NCBI GenBank assembly: GCA_030141605.1
Contig: JAQGDQ010000119.1
Span: 481,505 to 545,504 of the forward strand
Length of the DNA stretch: 64,000 nucleotides
From: Tubiluchus corallicola
Taxonomy: Eukaryota > Priapulida > Priapulimorpha > Priapulimorphida > Tubiluchidae
Direction of reading: 5' to 3'
Below are positions 12,629 to 23,870 of this stretch, in pieces. Each line of letters opens with the position of its first letter. Within the stretch, counting starts at the first letter, position 1. The position numbers and the translations under genes are program-made. The notes beneath the pieces were generated by a model, which saw nothing but the letters and a program-made list of their open reading frames with translations, was not told the origin of the DNA and searched no databases.

Positions 12629-13809
12629 TACTAATGACTAGTAATGTGATACACATGGCGACGGTACGTGGCACTGTTATATATAGGAAAGTCCAGTAAG
12701 CGCGAACGACGGACGTAGTGTTATTATATCATACAATTATAACATTAATAATACACTGAACAGGTAAAGCTTTTAGTTTTGTTACGACATTGTATAAAGA
12801 CGAATGCCTATCCAACAACCTTATTTGGTGAAAGCGGTGGTTGCTCATTAGTCAGCCACTAGAGTTTCGACTCCCCTACCTTGGAGTGTAACTCGCCTAC
12901 TAATTTCGCAGGAAGTGATATTTTTAGAAAAAAAGAAAAAACAACGTTTAACCTGAAACTTGGAATCTAAATCTTATACTTCGCTCTGCACACGAATAAC
13001 AATATGGACTATCTTTAACTTTGTACGCAGGATATGGCAAGAACTTGCCGAAGCAATGCCTCACGGGATATCTTCCTCTTAACCAAAGGCTGCAGCGAAG
13101 TATGAGTATTTTTAGTTTCTGTAGATATAAATCTATAGTCATCGTTCTTATAAAGCGATATTAGCGTAATTTCTCACTGAAAATAAGTTTATGATTTCTT
13201 CATAATTTGTGAGCGTGATACAGTATTTCACTTTAGCGCGGTTTATTAATACTGTGTTGTAGGTTTTTTAGAACTCAAAATAGCATAAAAATTATAAGGT
13301 CTTGTGATTTGGACCATCGACATTTCATATTATTTAAATTTTATTCATGTTTGCGTATGTGTTTTGGTACAGCCGTTGTTTTTTGTAAAAGTTGTTGTAA
13401 AGGGGTATAACTGTTAGGACTTAGGACTGTTAATAAAAAATTAATACGTCCTCTGTTAACAACAAGAGATGCTAAGGCATTGAATTTTGCTTTAAACATT
13501 GAGTTGTTTACCTGTTACATTAACCAAAATACTGAGTGGTTTTAACTTTGAAATTTTTTTTAAATGCATTAACTTTAATAAAAGGTATAAATAAGCACCT
13601 ATTTTCAATATGTACATGTAAGTTGTCACATATTACTTTTTAACCGTCCTTATCATTTACAGTATAAATGAAATTTATAAACAAACAAAAGATTAACGGT
13701 AAAATAAATAAAATTAGTTTGTTTTCATTTGGTCGCAATGTATATATTGAATATTCATGTAAGATTAGATGTATAATCTTTATGGGTGTTAAAGATAAGG
13801 TTTTTGGAA

Positions 13810-13865
13810 ATAATAAAAGTTGTGCACATGTTAATATACTCTTTTTTTTCTGAAACTCAAAGGCC
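13810..13865 (+). promoter_or_regulatory. Candidate RPL6 core promoter / TOP-type start
   Basis: A polypyrimidine stretch (CTCTTTTTTTTCTG, 13839-13852) lies 14-27 bases before the ATG. Metazoan ribosomal-protein genes typically start transcription at a C inside such a tract (TCT initiator, 5' TOP mRNA). An AT-rich TATA-like AATAAAAG at about 13811-13819 sits about 28 bases upstream. Alternatively the tract plus AAAG could be an acceptor for a leader intron; sequence alone does not decide. Confidence 0.45.
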
Positions 13866-16800
13866 ATGGCGACGGAAACAAAGACAAGGAAGCCTCGGAA
13901 TTACAGGCTCCCAGGTGGAGTGATGCGTTTCTCACGGAGCCGAATGTATAAGAAACACGCACTGTACAAAAAGAACCGTTCCCATCCACCCAGGGAAAAG
14001 CCGAAGCGAGAAGCTGCTATCGTTACAAAAAAAATTGGCGGAGACAAAAATGGTGGTGAAAGAAAAGTTAGGGTGCACAGAATGGTAAGTATTAGTAACC
14101 TTATCAAATAGAGATTAATAGGATTTTTGTATGTGCAACTGCGCGTATATATGTAAGCAGGCAGAGATTATGCAAAAACTTTTTTCCTTTTATGCAGTGT
14201 AGTAAACATCTTTTGCCAAAACTTAATCTTTTAATTGACCAAATTGGTAAACATAAAAAAGATTCCAATGTTTTGTACATTTTGGCTCAATGCATGTACT
14301 TGCAAATTACAAATATTTATGTTTAAAGCCTAGATATTATCCCACTGAAGACAAGCCCAGGAAACCTAAAACAAGGAAGACATGCTTCAGTAAGCATGTA
14401 CGCAAACTTCGCCCCTCCATCAAGCCTGGCACCGTTCTCATTCTGTTGGCGGGGCGCCACAAAGGAAAACGTGTCGTTTTTCTAAAGCAGTTGCAGAGTG
14501 GCCTCCTACTTGTAACAGGTAGGTAGACTTGTTCCTTGTGCCATTTAATTGTCAATGTACAAGTACAGGTGCAACATTTTGAGCTTTTTCTCTTGAATTA
14601 TTATTTTCTGAAAATTCCGCTGCTTCAAACTACAACATGTTAAGGAGAATTTTATTGTTTCTGTTAAAGTAGAACTAATTTCCCAGATAAAGCTTTTCAT
14701 AGTCATTATCATCGTTCTCCTTACTAAAGCTCTTTCAGCTCTAAATTCGTTACCAAAAATTATCGTATAAAGTCTTATCAGATTAGTAATTATACTAGTA
14801 TGAGTAAGTTCGAGCTTGGTAATGATAGGTTAATTGGTGATTTACTTAGGATGGAGTGCAGGCTTACTCATTAACTGAATTGTAATGGTTTGTGTGTTTA
14901 GCAACCCAGGTTAAGCAGTACCAAGTTTGATCATTAAATGGAGAGACTATTATAATGGTAAAAGTTACCAGCGTTTGTGTTTTTATCACTTGTGTGAAAT
15001 CTTTAATGGTGTGTTAAGCAAAATGCCTTTTAAGGACTGAACAAATAGTCTTTTTTTGAGTGCATATATTAATACTTTTGTTCCAAATGCTAAAACTTCT
15101 TTATTCATACATAAGAGAATGAAACGCTGTTTGTCCTTTTTTACTCATCTAAATACGTGACATTTTTACTGTTTCAGGACCTTTTAGAATTAACGGTTGT
15201 CCACTTCGCCGGATTAACCAGATCTATGTAATTGCAACGCAGACTCAAATCGACATCAGCGATGTGGCGATTCCAGATCGCTTAACTGACGACTATTTTA
15301 AGCGAAAAAAGATAAAGAAGCCCAAACATGCAGAGGGTGATATATTTGAAAAAGCTACAGAGGTATGAGTGAGTTTCTATTTTGCAACATTTGCTTTTGC
15401 AACTGAGTGGTTTTCAGTTTTTCTATTTTGTCACACAAGCTTTGCAACCGAGTGATTTTCAGTTTTACAAATAATTTGCTTATACAGTAGCTGCCGCTTA
15501 ATAGACTCACTTTGGAACCGGCGTGTTTTGACGCAATTAACCTACTGAACATATTAACCGATGGGTATTACAGGTACAGAAGTATGATTCATTAGCTTAC
15601 TATGCACTGCAAAGATTTTTAATGAATTTTGGAAGTGAAGTAATGCCTAAGTTCCTTTGTGCAGTTAAAAATTAGAAAAACATAGAAAAAACACAAAAGT
15701 GAATAAGCAATAAATTAAAAGTATACTTTTCTAAATCACAGACTTTTCTAAGTCTGTTTATTTGCAAAAATTACAAAAATTCCTTCAAAGTCAGCTGCTT
15801 CATTTTCTCGCTCAGAAGTTAGCCCACAAAGTGCTCGTAATTATGAAAATGTTGAAAATCTGTTGCTGTGCGTGACTAAAACAGTTCTGAATCGTCTGCT
15901 CACTTACATTGCTCTTACTTGTTGAACGATGTTTACTCTTGTAAGTCACAAGGAATACCGGCTGATTACTGTACCTGCATCTTTGACTGTTAACTCATTA
16001 AGCCTAAAAGCATGATTTGCAACGAGAGCATCAAAAGGAAACCGCAAGACAAGTGATTAAATGTTTAGCTTCCAGAATTCTTTGGGCAACAGTGGGTGAG
16101 CAGTTAACAGATTCAAAGCAAAACCGCTACGCTAGCGTATTAGCGCATGGTAAACGTACCTGCTTACAAACAAAACAGTACTTAACATGGTTGTTTCTGC
16201 ATACATAGTGCACAAAAGGGAAGTAAAGATGACTAGGTGAAGGAAAAATATTGAGTCAATTATGCGGAGTTATTTGAGTCAGTTACCGATAGTTTTTATG
16301 TATATTTATATATTTTTGAATAGGAGCGGCCCGTTCCAGGCATTTTTAAGTCAATTAAGTGATTGAGTCTATTAACCATGTGCCTATTAAGTAGCGCCTA
16401 CTGTAGTACTTGATTTGGTCTGCTGTAGGTTACCAGTATGTAAGGTGTGCACATGTATAAGGGTATATGTTACAATACAGCACACTGTGCTCACAGCAAT
16501 GTATTGCTGAAAGATATTGTAATATCAGTGAAAGATTTTCAATGTTCTGTTAATAATTCTCTCATTGTTTTCCTGTAATTACTTATTTTACATAACATAC
16601 AAGACATTGTTCTCACTGCAAGGGATTTCTTTGTGCAGTGAATGACACAAAGCTGTTGTGCTCCTGGAATGTAGCTAAACTTATTTAGTTGTTGTAGCTA
16701 AACACTGATTATACATTTGTACTTGAGTTTTGGTTCAGTTTTCCAACCGATTATAAAAACATATTGCATTCAGTGCATTTTATAGTAACCAAAGAAAATG

Positions 16801-17335
16801 ATAACTAATGTGCCAAATAAAAAGTTTTTAATCATTACATGCAATTAAACTTGAACAAGCCATGTTTACTCAAATGTGTTTTTTACAAGTGTTTAACAGA
16901 AATAGGATTAGTTAGTTGAATTCTGACCAGTGACCTGTACTGGATTGCCTAAGGAAGTAGCTAACTGCATAAACTAAGATAAAAATCTGTGTCCTTAAAC
17001 TACCTTCCGTAAAACTAAAGGTTAATCAAATAAACTCATGAAAACAGTACTAAATTAGAACGTTTGAAAAAAATTTGCAGGACCGCTGGGTCTTCACCCA
17101 ACACTTACGACCTTTTGGGCAACTGTGCTGAGATAAATATTTGTGTTGACAGGTGATTGTATCTTTTTTTCAGAAATATGAAGTAACTGATGAAAGAAAG
17201 GAAGACCAACGAACTGTTGATTCTGCACTGCTGGATGCCATTCGCAAACACGAAGACAAGAAGCTTCTGTTTGGTTATCTTGGAGCTATGTTTTCATTGA
17301 AAAACCATCAGTATCCCCATGCAATGGTATTCTAA
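13866..17335 (+). CDS. RPL6: 60S ribosomal protein L6 (4 exons, complete)
   Basis: Exons 13866-14084, 14329-14518, 15178-15362 and 17174-17335 join in phase to 756 nt, giving 251 residues of the large-subunit protein eL6. The N-terminus is short and basic ([20 protein letters not shown]), without the long N-terminal extension of vertebrate RPL6. Family blocks follow: [17 protein letters not shown], the KOW-like core [20 protein letters not shown] with [25 protein letters not shown], and DDYFKRKK. The C-terminus ends [20 protein letters not shown], then MVF. Introns have standard donors (GTAAGT, GTAGGT, GTATGA) and pyrimidine-rich acceptors. An ATTAAA poly(A) signal lies at 17367-17372, 32 bases past the stop. 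Intron 3 carries a TIR element. Confidence 0.97.
15485..16403. mobile_element. TA-flanked TIR element in RPL6 intron 3
   Basis: The left end CAGTAGCTGCCGCTTAATAG and the reverse complement of the right end CAGTAGGCGCTACTTAATAG are 20-bp near-identical inverted repeats, each bordered by TA (15483-15484 and 16404-16405). The subterminal regions repeat the ATTAAC / AGACTCA blocks. Its length is 919 bp and I found no transposase frame. TA flanks and CAGT ends are typical of the Tc1/mariner-pogo superfamily, so this is probably a non-autonomous member. Confidence 0.75.
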
Positions 17336-17366
17336 GCCACATTGCTGTATAGTTTATTCTGTATAA

Positions 17367-17372
17367 ATTAAA
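17367..17372 (+). terminator. RPL6 poly(A) signal ATTAAA
   Basis: ATTAAA lies 32 bases downstream of the RPL6 stop, followed by GT-rich sequence (GTTTTTTTGTGTGTTGTGTT, 17400-17420), which fits a downstream element. Confidence 0.6.
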
Positions 17373-17631
17373 GGTTGATGCAGAGAGAATGGATGTTAGA
17401 GTTTTTTTGTGTGTTGTGTTTTGCATTTCTACAGTTGGTTTATAATGTGTGTTTGCATATTTTGTGCTACCGAGTTGAATTAATTGCTGGGTAACAAAGG
17501 TCTAGCATAAATACCATGACACTGAAGAGCAATATCCTGTTTGTGTTAAGAGCATTTATTCTGTTAATTTTTCAGTTTTTTCAGATACATACAAATGCAT
17601 GCTTGTGTTAGTGCAGTTATACAATTTTAGT

Positions 17632-18168
17632 TTAAAGGAAAACTGGACGATTGTTTAGACTCAATCTCATATTAATTTACTGTCAAAATATACATTTTCT
17701 TGCCTATAAAAGTTAACAATTGTTTCTTATATTTGAATAATTAGCTTAGAAAGTTAACTAACAGCAACCGAACACGGCTATTGCTTACGTCAGACACTAA
17801 CCATAAATTGTCCAATGCCTGGCATCTTCCCTTGCGTGTCAAGCATGTTTGCATAAGTGTTACTGCTTAAACGCGTGATGTCATGAAAATGCGCTCTATG
17901 TCATATGACGTCAGAAACTAACACTGCAGTTTGTGATCATGGTTATCACAGTAACGCCTTCTATTTGACGGCCACACGAATGTGTCGAAAAGGCGCTGTT
18001 GCCAATCTTAGTAGATTCATTGAGCCGCGCAAAGTTTAACAAAATTTGAGTACTGAGATAATCACTATTTAATCTAATGTTTGATTTTAAAAAAAGCTAT
18101 TGTAATTTTCATATTTTACAGCATTCATTCTGAACTAATTTTTACACAATTGTCCGGTTTTCCTTTAA
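17632..18168. mobile_element. TTAA-flanked TIR element downstream of RPL6
   Basis: TTAAAGGAAAACTGGACGAT... at 17632 is matched by TTAAAGGAAAACCGGACAAT... in reverse complement at 18168: 21 of 23 bases including the shared TTAA. The ends can be read as TTAA target duplications around AGGAAAACYGGAC repeats, as in piggyBac-like elements. It is about 530 bp with no coding capacity. Confidence 0.7.
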
Positions 18169-18959
18169 CAACAAGGATTTCCTTGGATTACTTGAACTAT
18201 GAGAGGAGAAATACTCATTCACAAATGCAAAGTAGCAAGAAATGATAATAAAATTCAAATCATGTAATATTTGAACACTTACAGATTCAGTAAAGCCATA
18301 ATAGGTCATAAAAGCAATTCAGATAGATTTGTAACGCGAAAGTTAAGATGTAACAAATTTTAAACCTGTTGCATAGAATAATTCAGTGGATCTTTCTTGG
18401 TGCAATTATATGAGTAAATTTATTTATCTTGCTGAATTTCCAAGGTGTTTTACTACTGTTTCAGCATATCAGAAGTGTACTATACAATCTTTTTACTTGT
18501 CTGATTTTCTAGTTCCTGTTTTCAGATGGTATTATTTGCTCTTTAATGATAAGATGAAAAAGTGGAAAGAAGATATGCTTTGGATTGTCTTTAAAAACAT
18601 TAGTTAAAGGGTATGAACAGAGCTTCAATAGGATGAGAATTGAACTTAAGATCCTGCTACGCATTCTGCGTGTGCTCATAAGCTTGCCTTTTGAATCCCC
18701 AGCAATGGGATGGTTTTGGGTCGTCTTAGTCTCCACTCTTTCTCTTCGTATTGATCCAGTGTGTTTGGCAAGGTTGATGTGGCATGAATTTCCATGCTAT
18801 TAAGTTTGATCTGCTCCGATCACAACTCTCAAGTTTACAGGCCTTCCAGCTTTCCACACAAATGTTGAGAACATGCTTAATTCTCGATTAATTCAGCAAT
18901 ACTTTGATGCAATAAATTGTTTTGTATTATTACTTTTGCACTTCCCCAGTAAAAGGCTA
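18169..18959. other. Intergenic, no gene seen
   Basis: Short frames at 18386-18803 have no supporting splice context or recognisable product. The region lies between a MITE and the 3' end of a large retroelement. Confidence 0.45.
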
Positions 18960-19093
18960 TGTTACCCTCATCGCCTGTAAATTTGGTACAGGGTGCCTCA
19001 TTAGTTGTTTCCTCGGTGTCCACTCTATCTGGTTAGATAGGCACAAATGAATGTCACCGTGCAAGACACAAGTAATGTAATCAACCTTGATGC

Positions 19094-19669
19094 TTATAAA
19101 CCGTTTATGATTATTATTGTTTTGAATAAATTTGCAGTACGACACCTCTTCTTTTCAGTTTCCATTGCTATTTGAACAAATTCCACCAACTGCTTTGCTA
19201 TTTGTGGGTCTTCTGACTCAATCAGATTTTGGAAATTTACTTCTGTAATTGGTAGCACATTTCTTATCACCATACAGTTGAATAGATGCTCTGTCGTATC
19301 TGCTTCTTTACCACATAGTGGGCACCATAGATCTCCTTTAAACTTACTTCTATAATTACATTTTAGTGGTAGCATATTGAGCTTTATCTCTAAAACCCTT
19401 TTTGTCTGTTCTGGTGTTAACTCAGTTATATACTGCTTGGGTTTATCATGCACATAAGTTAAAAACCTTAACTTTGTGTCCGTGTATATCTGGTGATGTG
19501 CAGTAACTTTAATAAATTTCCTTGTGTTTTCTTTTACATCTTTCTTCCAAACTGACTTTTTAAGAGTCTTTATATGCCCAAACAGTATACCTATATCATA
19601 TTTCTCACTAAGACTTCTAACTTCTTCTGTCCATCTTCCTTCTATTTCTTTGCTCCACAAACTTTCCAT
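19094..19669 (-). pseudogene. Retroelement C-terminal segment with Cys/His motif
   Basis: A 191-residue open segment carries WCPLCGKEADTTEHLFNC (C-x2-C-x8-H-x3-C), the zinc-binding-like motif commonly found after the thumb of non-LTR reverse transcriptases. It follows, with a frame break at 19670-20183, the RT palm of the same element. It is part of a broken polyprotein rather than a free gene. Confidence 0.75.
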
Positions 19670-20183
19670 CAGTTTCGTGCATCTCTGGACTCACTTGATT
19701 TTACTATATTATGTAAAAGCATCAGTCTCTTGTAATCTATTCTTTGTTCAATCGGCCACACACGTATTTCTATTAGCATACCCCATTAACTAGTTGACCT
19801 TCTGTGACAGTAGTTTTTGTAACGTATCCTTCTGAATTTTTTCCATCCTGCCCATTTCTACTTTTGTTACTACACTCCATGTTTCTGTATTGTAAATCAC
19901 TCCAGGTATCATAATTGATGTATCCGCCTTATCTCCACTGCAAATCTACCAACTTTGTTTGTATCACTCCAATTTAAAACATCCGTCACCGTACATCACA
20001 CTTTTTCTTCTCTTTTAGAAATATTTACATCTTTTTTTTCATTCTCTTGTATATAATCCCCTAGATATTTATACTATGTGGTTCCATTGATCTGTCCTTT
20101 TTAACTCTTACCCCAGTATTATATTGAATAGTTTGGCTTCTTTTTTTGTTGTTTCCTATTCTTAGTATCTGTGATTTTTTGTG

Positions 20184-20940
20184 CTAAAAGTCATTTTTTG
20201 ATCTTTCAAAGAACCCACAATTATGCACCTCATTATGTCTTTGCTCATCGTTGCCCATACCTGCAATGTCATCTACATATACTCTTGCATTTATTCTTAA
20301 GTTAGGTCCTACTGCAACTTCTAGACTCCTTCCAACACTGTTAATTCTGTCAGTTATTACACTACACATTCTAGGACCCCATACTGTTCCTTGATACACT
20401 ATTTCACCAAGTTCTAACCAGTTAGTTTCTCCCACAGGTGTTTCTATTACTGCCCAACCTTTCTTATTCATTTCATAAATCTGACAAATGTCTTTCATCC
20501 AATTTCAATCAAACAGTCTCTTAGCCACAGTTTATCAAAACATTTCTCTGTATCAAGGAAAACTAGTTTTAGCACTTGGCCTACCCATTTGTAATATTCA
20601 ATTATTCAGTAATTTGTAAAGATATGGTCAGAAGTTCCTCTTTTTCGCCTCCCACCGCATTGACTTTCTGTAATCTCGTTTTCTAAAAGTTTTTCGTTTC
20701 TTTTCTAAAATATCCTTCCATATAATTTCATCAGTGTATTTGTTAAAAATACTCCTCTTCTGTTGGTAATATCATGTCTGTTAAAACCTCTTTTTTATTG
20801 ATTTTATTTTCATTTGTTTCCACTGATCAGGAATTTCAAATTCCTTAACTTGGTTCAACATTCTTGCTATACTTTTAAATCTTTGCCTGCATATGTTAAC
20901 TTTGTGACCACAGTTATACAAATCTGGATCCAGAAAAGCT
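20184..20940 (-). pseudogene. Reverse transcriptase palm of the large non-LTR element
   Basis: In several frames the minus strand gives, in order, a finger segment (IPDQWKQMKIKSI, about 20840), a GGRRKRGTSDH segment, the palm motif FLDTEKCFDKLWL (about 20560), then IVYQGTVWGPRMC and the catalytic VYVDDIAG (YVDD, about 20270). This is a non-LTR-type RT with a Val in the usual YADD second position. Frameshifts and stops separate the blocks, so it cannot be translated as it stands. The segment ends where the plus-strand insertion begins. Confidence 0.75.
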
Positions 20941-21767
20941 ACTGTCATGAATAGAATTAGAGCGCAATTATGCTAATAAAACGAAATTCCCTACAACTAT
21001 AGACTTGGAATATGCCGTTGATATTGCACGGATAGCAAGAACCAAAGATGATATCAAAATCAAAGTAGAAACAAAATTTAGAGAAATGGATCTCATACTA
21101 AATAAATGTAAAATAGAAGAGTACCACATAAAAAGGAATGGAGATGATGTGTGGAAGAAATATAAATACTTAGGCAGTCTTCTAGCAACAGATGAAGATA
21201 TATCAAGCAAAAAAATCTTAACACTAGCTGCATATTCCAAATTAACAAAAATTTTTGAAAGTAAGAGGATCAGTCTAGATGCAAAATCAAGAATCTTTGC
21301 TGCACTTGTGGAAACTGTGTTTCTCTATAACTCAGAATTATGGACAATTAAAGCACAACACACATCTGAAATTGATGCATTTCAAAGAAGAAACTACAGG
21401 AATATTCTGTGAATAAAATGGCCAAAGAAAATATCAAAGCAGGATCTGTACAATAAACTCAAGACAGAGGAATGGACAATTAAAATCAAAAGGAGAAGAT
21501 TAAGATGGATAGGACATATTATGCAAATGCCAGTTGACAGTCCACTAAAGGTACATAAAGTTTCAAAGAGCATTACATAAAGAAAAGAAACCGAAAGAAG
21601 GACAGCTGCTGACTTACATCAATTTCATCCAAAAGATCTTATCAACACCCCGTTAGATATCAAAAATACAGAGACATGAGAGGATGCGAGTGATGATAGT
21701 ATGCGAGTATGGAGTAAAGTGATCAGGGGGGTCATGTGAAACGACGTGTGACTCCAGAGATGATGAT
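20940..21767 (+). mobile_element. 3' fragment of an RT element, inserted antisense
   Basis: On the plus strand the frame opens at an RT palm motif, LEYAVDIAR (consensus YADD; here the second Asp position reads YAVD), then gives 135 residues of RT thumb containing KYKYLGSLL and ALVETVFLYNSELWT. After a stop it continues RRRLRWIGHIMQMP, a typical tail of RTE/craniofacial-protein-2-like elements. It finishes near a short (GAT)n run at 21755-21768. It splits the minus-strand RT of the larger element, so it inserted later. The catalytic Asp-to-Val change and stops make it inactive, and the 5' part is missing. Confidence 0.75.
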
Positions 21768-21769
21768 GA

Positions 21770-22246
21770 TTATCATTTCATTGCTCCAGCCCTGAAGGTT
21801 ACCAGCATTTCGTTTTTTAATCTCTTATTACTTCATGCACATCTTCTACACTTATTTCCTTTATTTTCCTCTTTTTACATATCTCTCTAATTTGGCTGAA
21901 AATTTTATTGACTTTTTCTTCTGCTTCAAATTCTGCCTCCTCTATTGCAAGTAGTTCTTCATAATATTTCATATCCTTCTCTTTAGTTTGTTCACTGTCA
22001 CTGATCACCCTGCCATCATTTTCTTTAATCACACATGCTTCTTCAAAAATCCCAAAAAAAGGTTAGATCTCATTTTTCCTTAGACACATGAGCATTCTAC
22101 TGCTTTTTTCAGTCTCTTTGCTTAATCATTTTTCTCTTGGTCTACAATATGTTCCATCACGATCTTTATTCTTTCAGCCAATTGACATTTCTGAGATTCA
22201 CTGATGCCTTGACAATTTTGTGTTTGTTTTAATGTTCTAATTCTCA
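21770..22246 (-). pseudogene. Endonuclease-RT linker and RT start of the large element
   Basis: The frame at 22032-21817 gives a charged helix (KYYEELLAIEEAEFEAEEKV). After a frame change it runs into NAGNLQGWSNEMI, which matches the conserved start of non-LTR RT domains (usually KAxGxDxxxNEM). This joins the endonuclease to the palm on the far side of the plus-strand insertion. Stops lie at about 22070-22120. Confidence 0.6.
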
Positions 22247-22981
22247 TTAATTATTTATCATTTTTGACTTGCCTTTCTTTTTCTTGACATTTTTAGTTAT
22301 ACTCTCCTTTACTCTTAATACTTCTCGGTTCCATGTGTTATATTTTTCTTGACAACTCTCTTCTCCATCCCAAATCTTTGCTAATCCCCCTACTTCTGTT
22401 AAGTTTTCAAACAATTTTGCATCTTTTTCCTTTAATTTATATTTTGCTTTTCTTTTATCAGCATCTCTTTCATTTTCGACAACAAAAGCTTCTCTCCAAT
22501 TTAATGTTACTATTTTAGTGTTATGGTCAGAATATAACACTTCACCTTCACCTCTCTCACGAGCTGTTTTATATACACCCCATATCTTTGCTTCATCAAT
22601 AATTATTTCTTCTACAATGTGCGCATCATTTTTCTTTATTACTGCATAATCAATTACTGATTTAGATTCATTTTCCACCCTAGTTCATAGCCATGAGCAG
22701 TTATTAGCAGCATTTATCATTTCCAAATTGTTCTTATTGATTAAATTAATCAACAATTTACCAGCTGGGGTAACTTCTTCTCTAGTTTCTTGTATCATAC
22801 TTCCTACTTTGCAGTTGAAATCCCCAATCAACATAATTTTTTCACCCTCTCTTTCAGCTTCTTCTAAATATTTTTCGACGTGCTTGCACATCAGTTTTAA
22901 TTGTTGAACTTTTGTCCTTCCGTTCTGTGGTCCACATATATAGCCAATTCTCACTTTAATTCTACCATTGTTGATTATCAT
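22247..22981 (-). pseudogene. APE-type endonuclease domain of the large element
   Basis: Two open stretches (22981-22685 and 22678-22247) lie in the same frame separated by one TGA. The first has VRIGYICGPQNGRT and the catalytic IMLIGDFNCKVG (GDFN); the second has the SDHN motif (EVLYSDHNTK), together marking an exonuclease-endonuclease-phosphatase fold used by non-LTR elements to nick target DNA. The catalytic Asp/Asn and Asp/His are present; the stop makes it a pseudogene. Confidence 0.8.
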
Positions 22982-23589
22982 CCAAATCCCTTCATAATTT
23001 TCGTTTACTTTTTCTAATATATAAGTTACTCTAGCTAATTATTTTTTTTTAATAAAATCATTATTTCTCCTTTTTTGCCATTTCGATTATTAACGACTTT
23101 ATCGTATTCGCTATGTTTTGTTTCAGAATTAAATTCTTCATTTTCTTCCTCTCCATCATTTAAAAAAGTTTCAAGAATACACACAGTTTCTAGATCTTTT
23201 TCTTTTAATATTAAATTAACACTTTCTTCTTACTTTTTTAAACCCAAGTTTACGTAACCTATTTTAAAATTTTTGTACAATTTTTTATTACTATTCCCCT
23301 TCCTACCTTTCGTTTTAGCTCTTTGTTTATTTTTTAGTTTTTACCACCTCTGATTCATTTGAAATGAGATCTTTTGCACTTGTTCTCTTAAAAAATGTAA
23401 ATGTTGTTCCATATCTTCCATTTGTTTGCCTCTCTCTCTTACCTCTTTTGACCAGGTCATGTTACTATTGTTTTCACTCTCATATCCTCTCATTCAATAG
23501 TCTCTCTCCCATTCAGTATTTCGACCATTCCTTTCTGTTTCCCACCTTCTGTTTACTTTTTTGCTCTCTTGTTCTAAACTTTTGTCCTA

Positions 23590-23870
23590 AACTTGTCCTA
23601 CATTCACCTCTAAATGGGCATTGCCTACCTTCTCTGAAGTACCTGCACACAGTAATCATTTCTCCGAACTTCACATGCTTGTATCTACAATTCTCACCGA
23701 ACTAACACTTCAAGCCCTTGTGATGATATTTACAAATTATATCAGGCTTATCATTATTGCCGATTTGTTTGCTGGCTACTCCTTTATTATTTGCTAGAGG
23801 CTCATTTTTCGTTTCTTAATTGCTCCAGTTCTCTCTCATTTTTATCAAGTTCTTTTTCTAGTTCAATTCA
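23590..23870 (-). pseudogene. Coiled coil plus paired CCCH zinc-finger segment
   Basis: From 23870 down the frame reads a heptad-like LEKELDKNERELEQLRNEK. After a one-base shift come KNEPLANNKGVA and two CCCH-type fingers. The first is CKYHHKGLKC, a stop, then FGENCRYKH: exactly C-x8-C-x5-C-x3-H. The second is CRYFREGRQCPFRGECRTS, where the final His position is Leu. Such fingers normally bind RNA. They lie upstream of the endonuclease of the same element, where gag-like domains usually sit. Confidence 0.65.

Larger units (their letters stand above)
11193..13809. other. Divergent intergenic region between INO80E and RPL6
   Basis: About 2.6 kb between two start codons facing away from each other. 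It must hold both promoters. No protein gene is supportable. It contains several inverted repeats listed separately (12112-12335, 12426-12528, 12580-12628). INO80E 5' untranslated sequence presumably lies just above 11192. Confidence 0.5.

Noticed and set aside
12860-12890. B-box-like GTTTCGACTCC suggesting a tRNA
   Set aside because: No A box, anticodon arm or acceptor stem could be folded around it on either strand.
22333-23705. Plus-strand hydrophobic frames
   Set aside because: They are antisense to A-rich coding of the non-LTR element on the minus strand.
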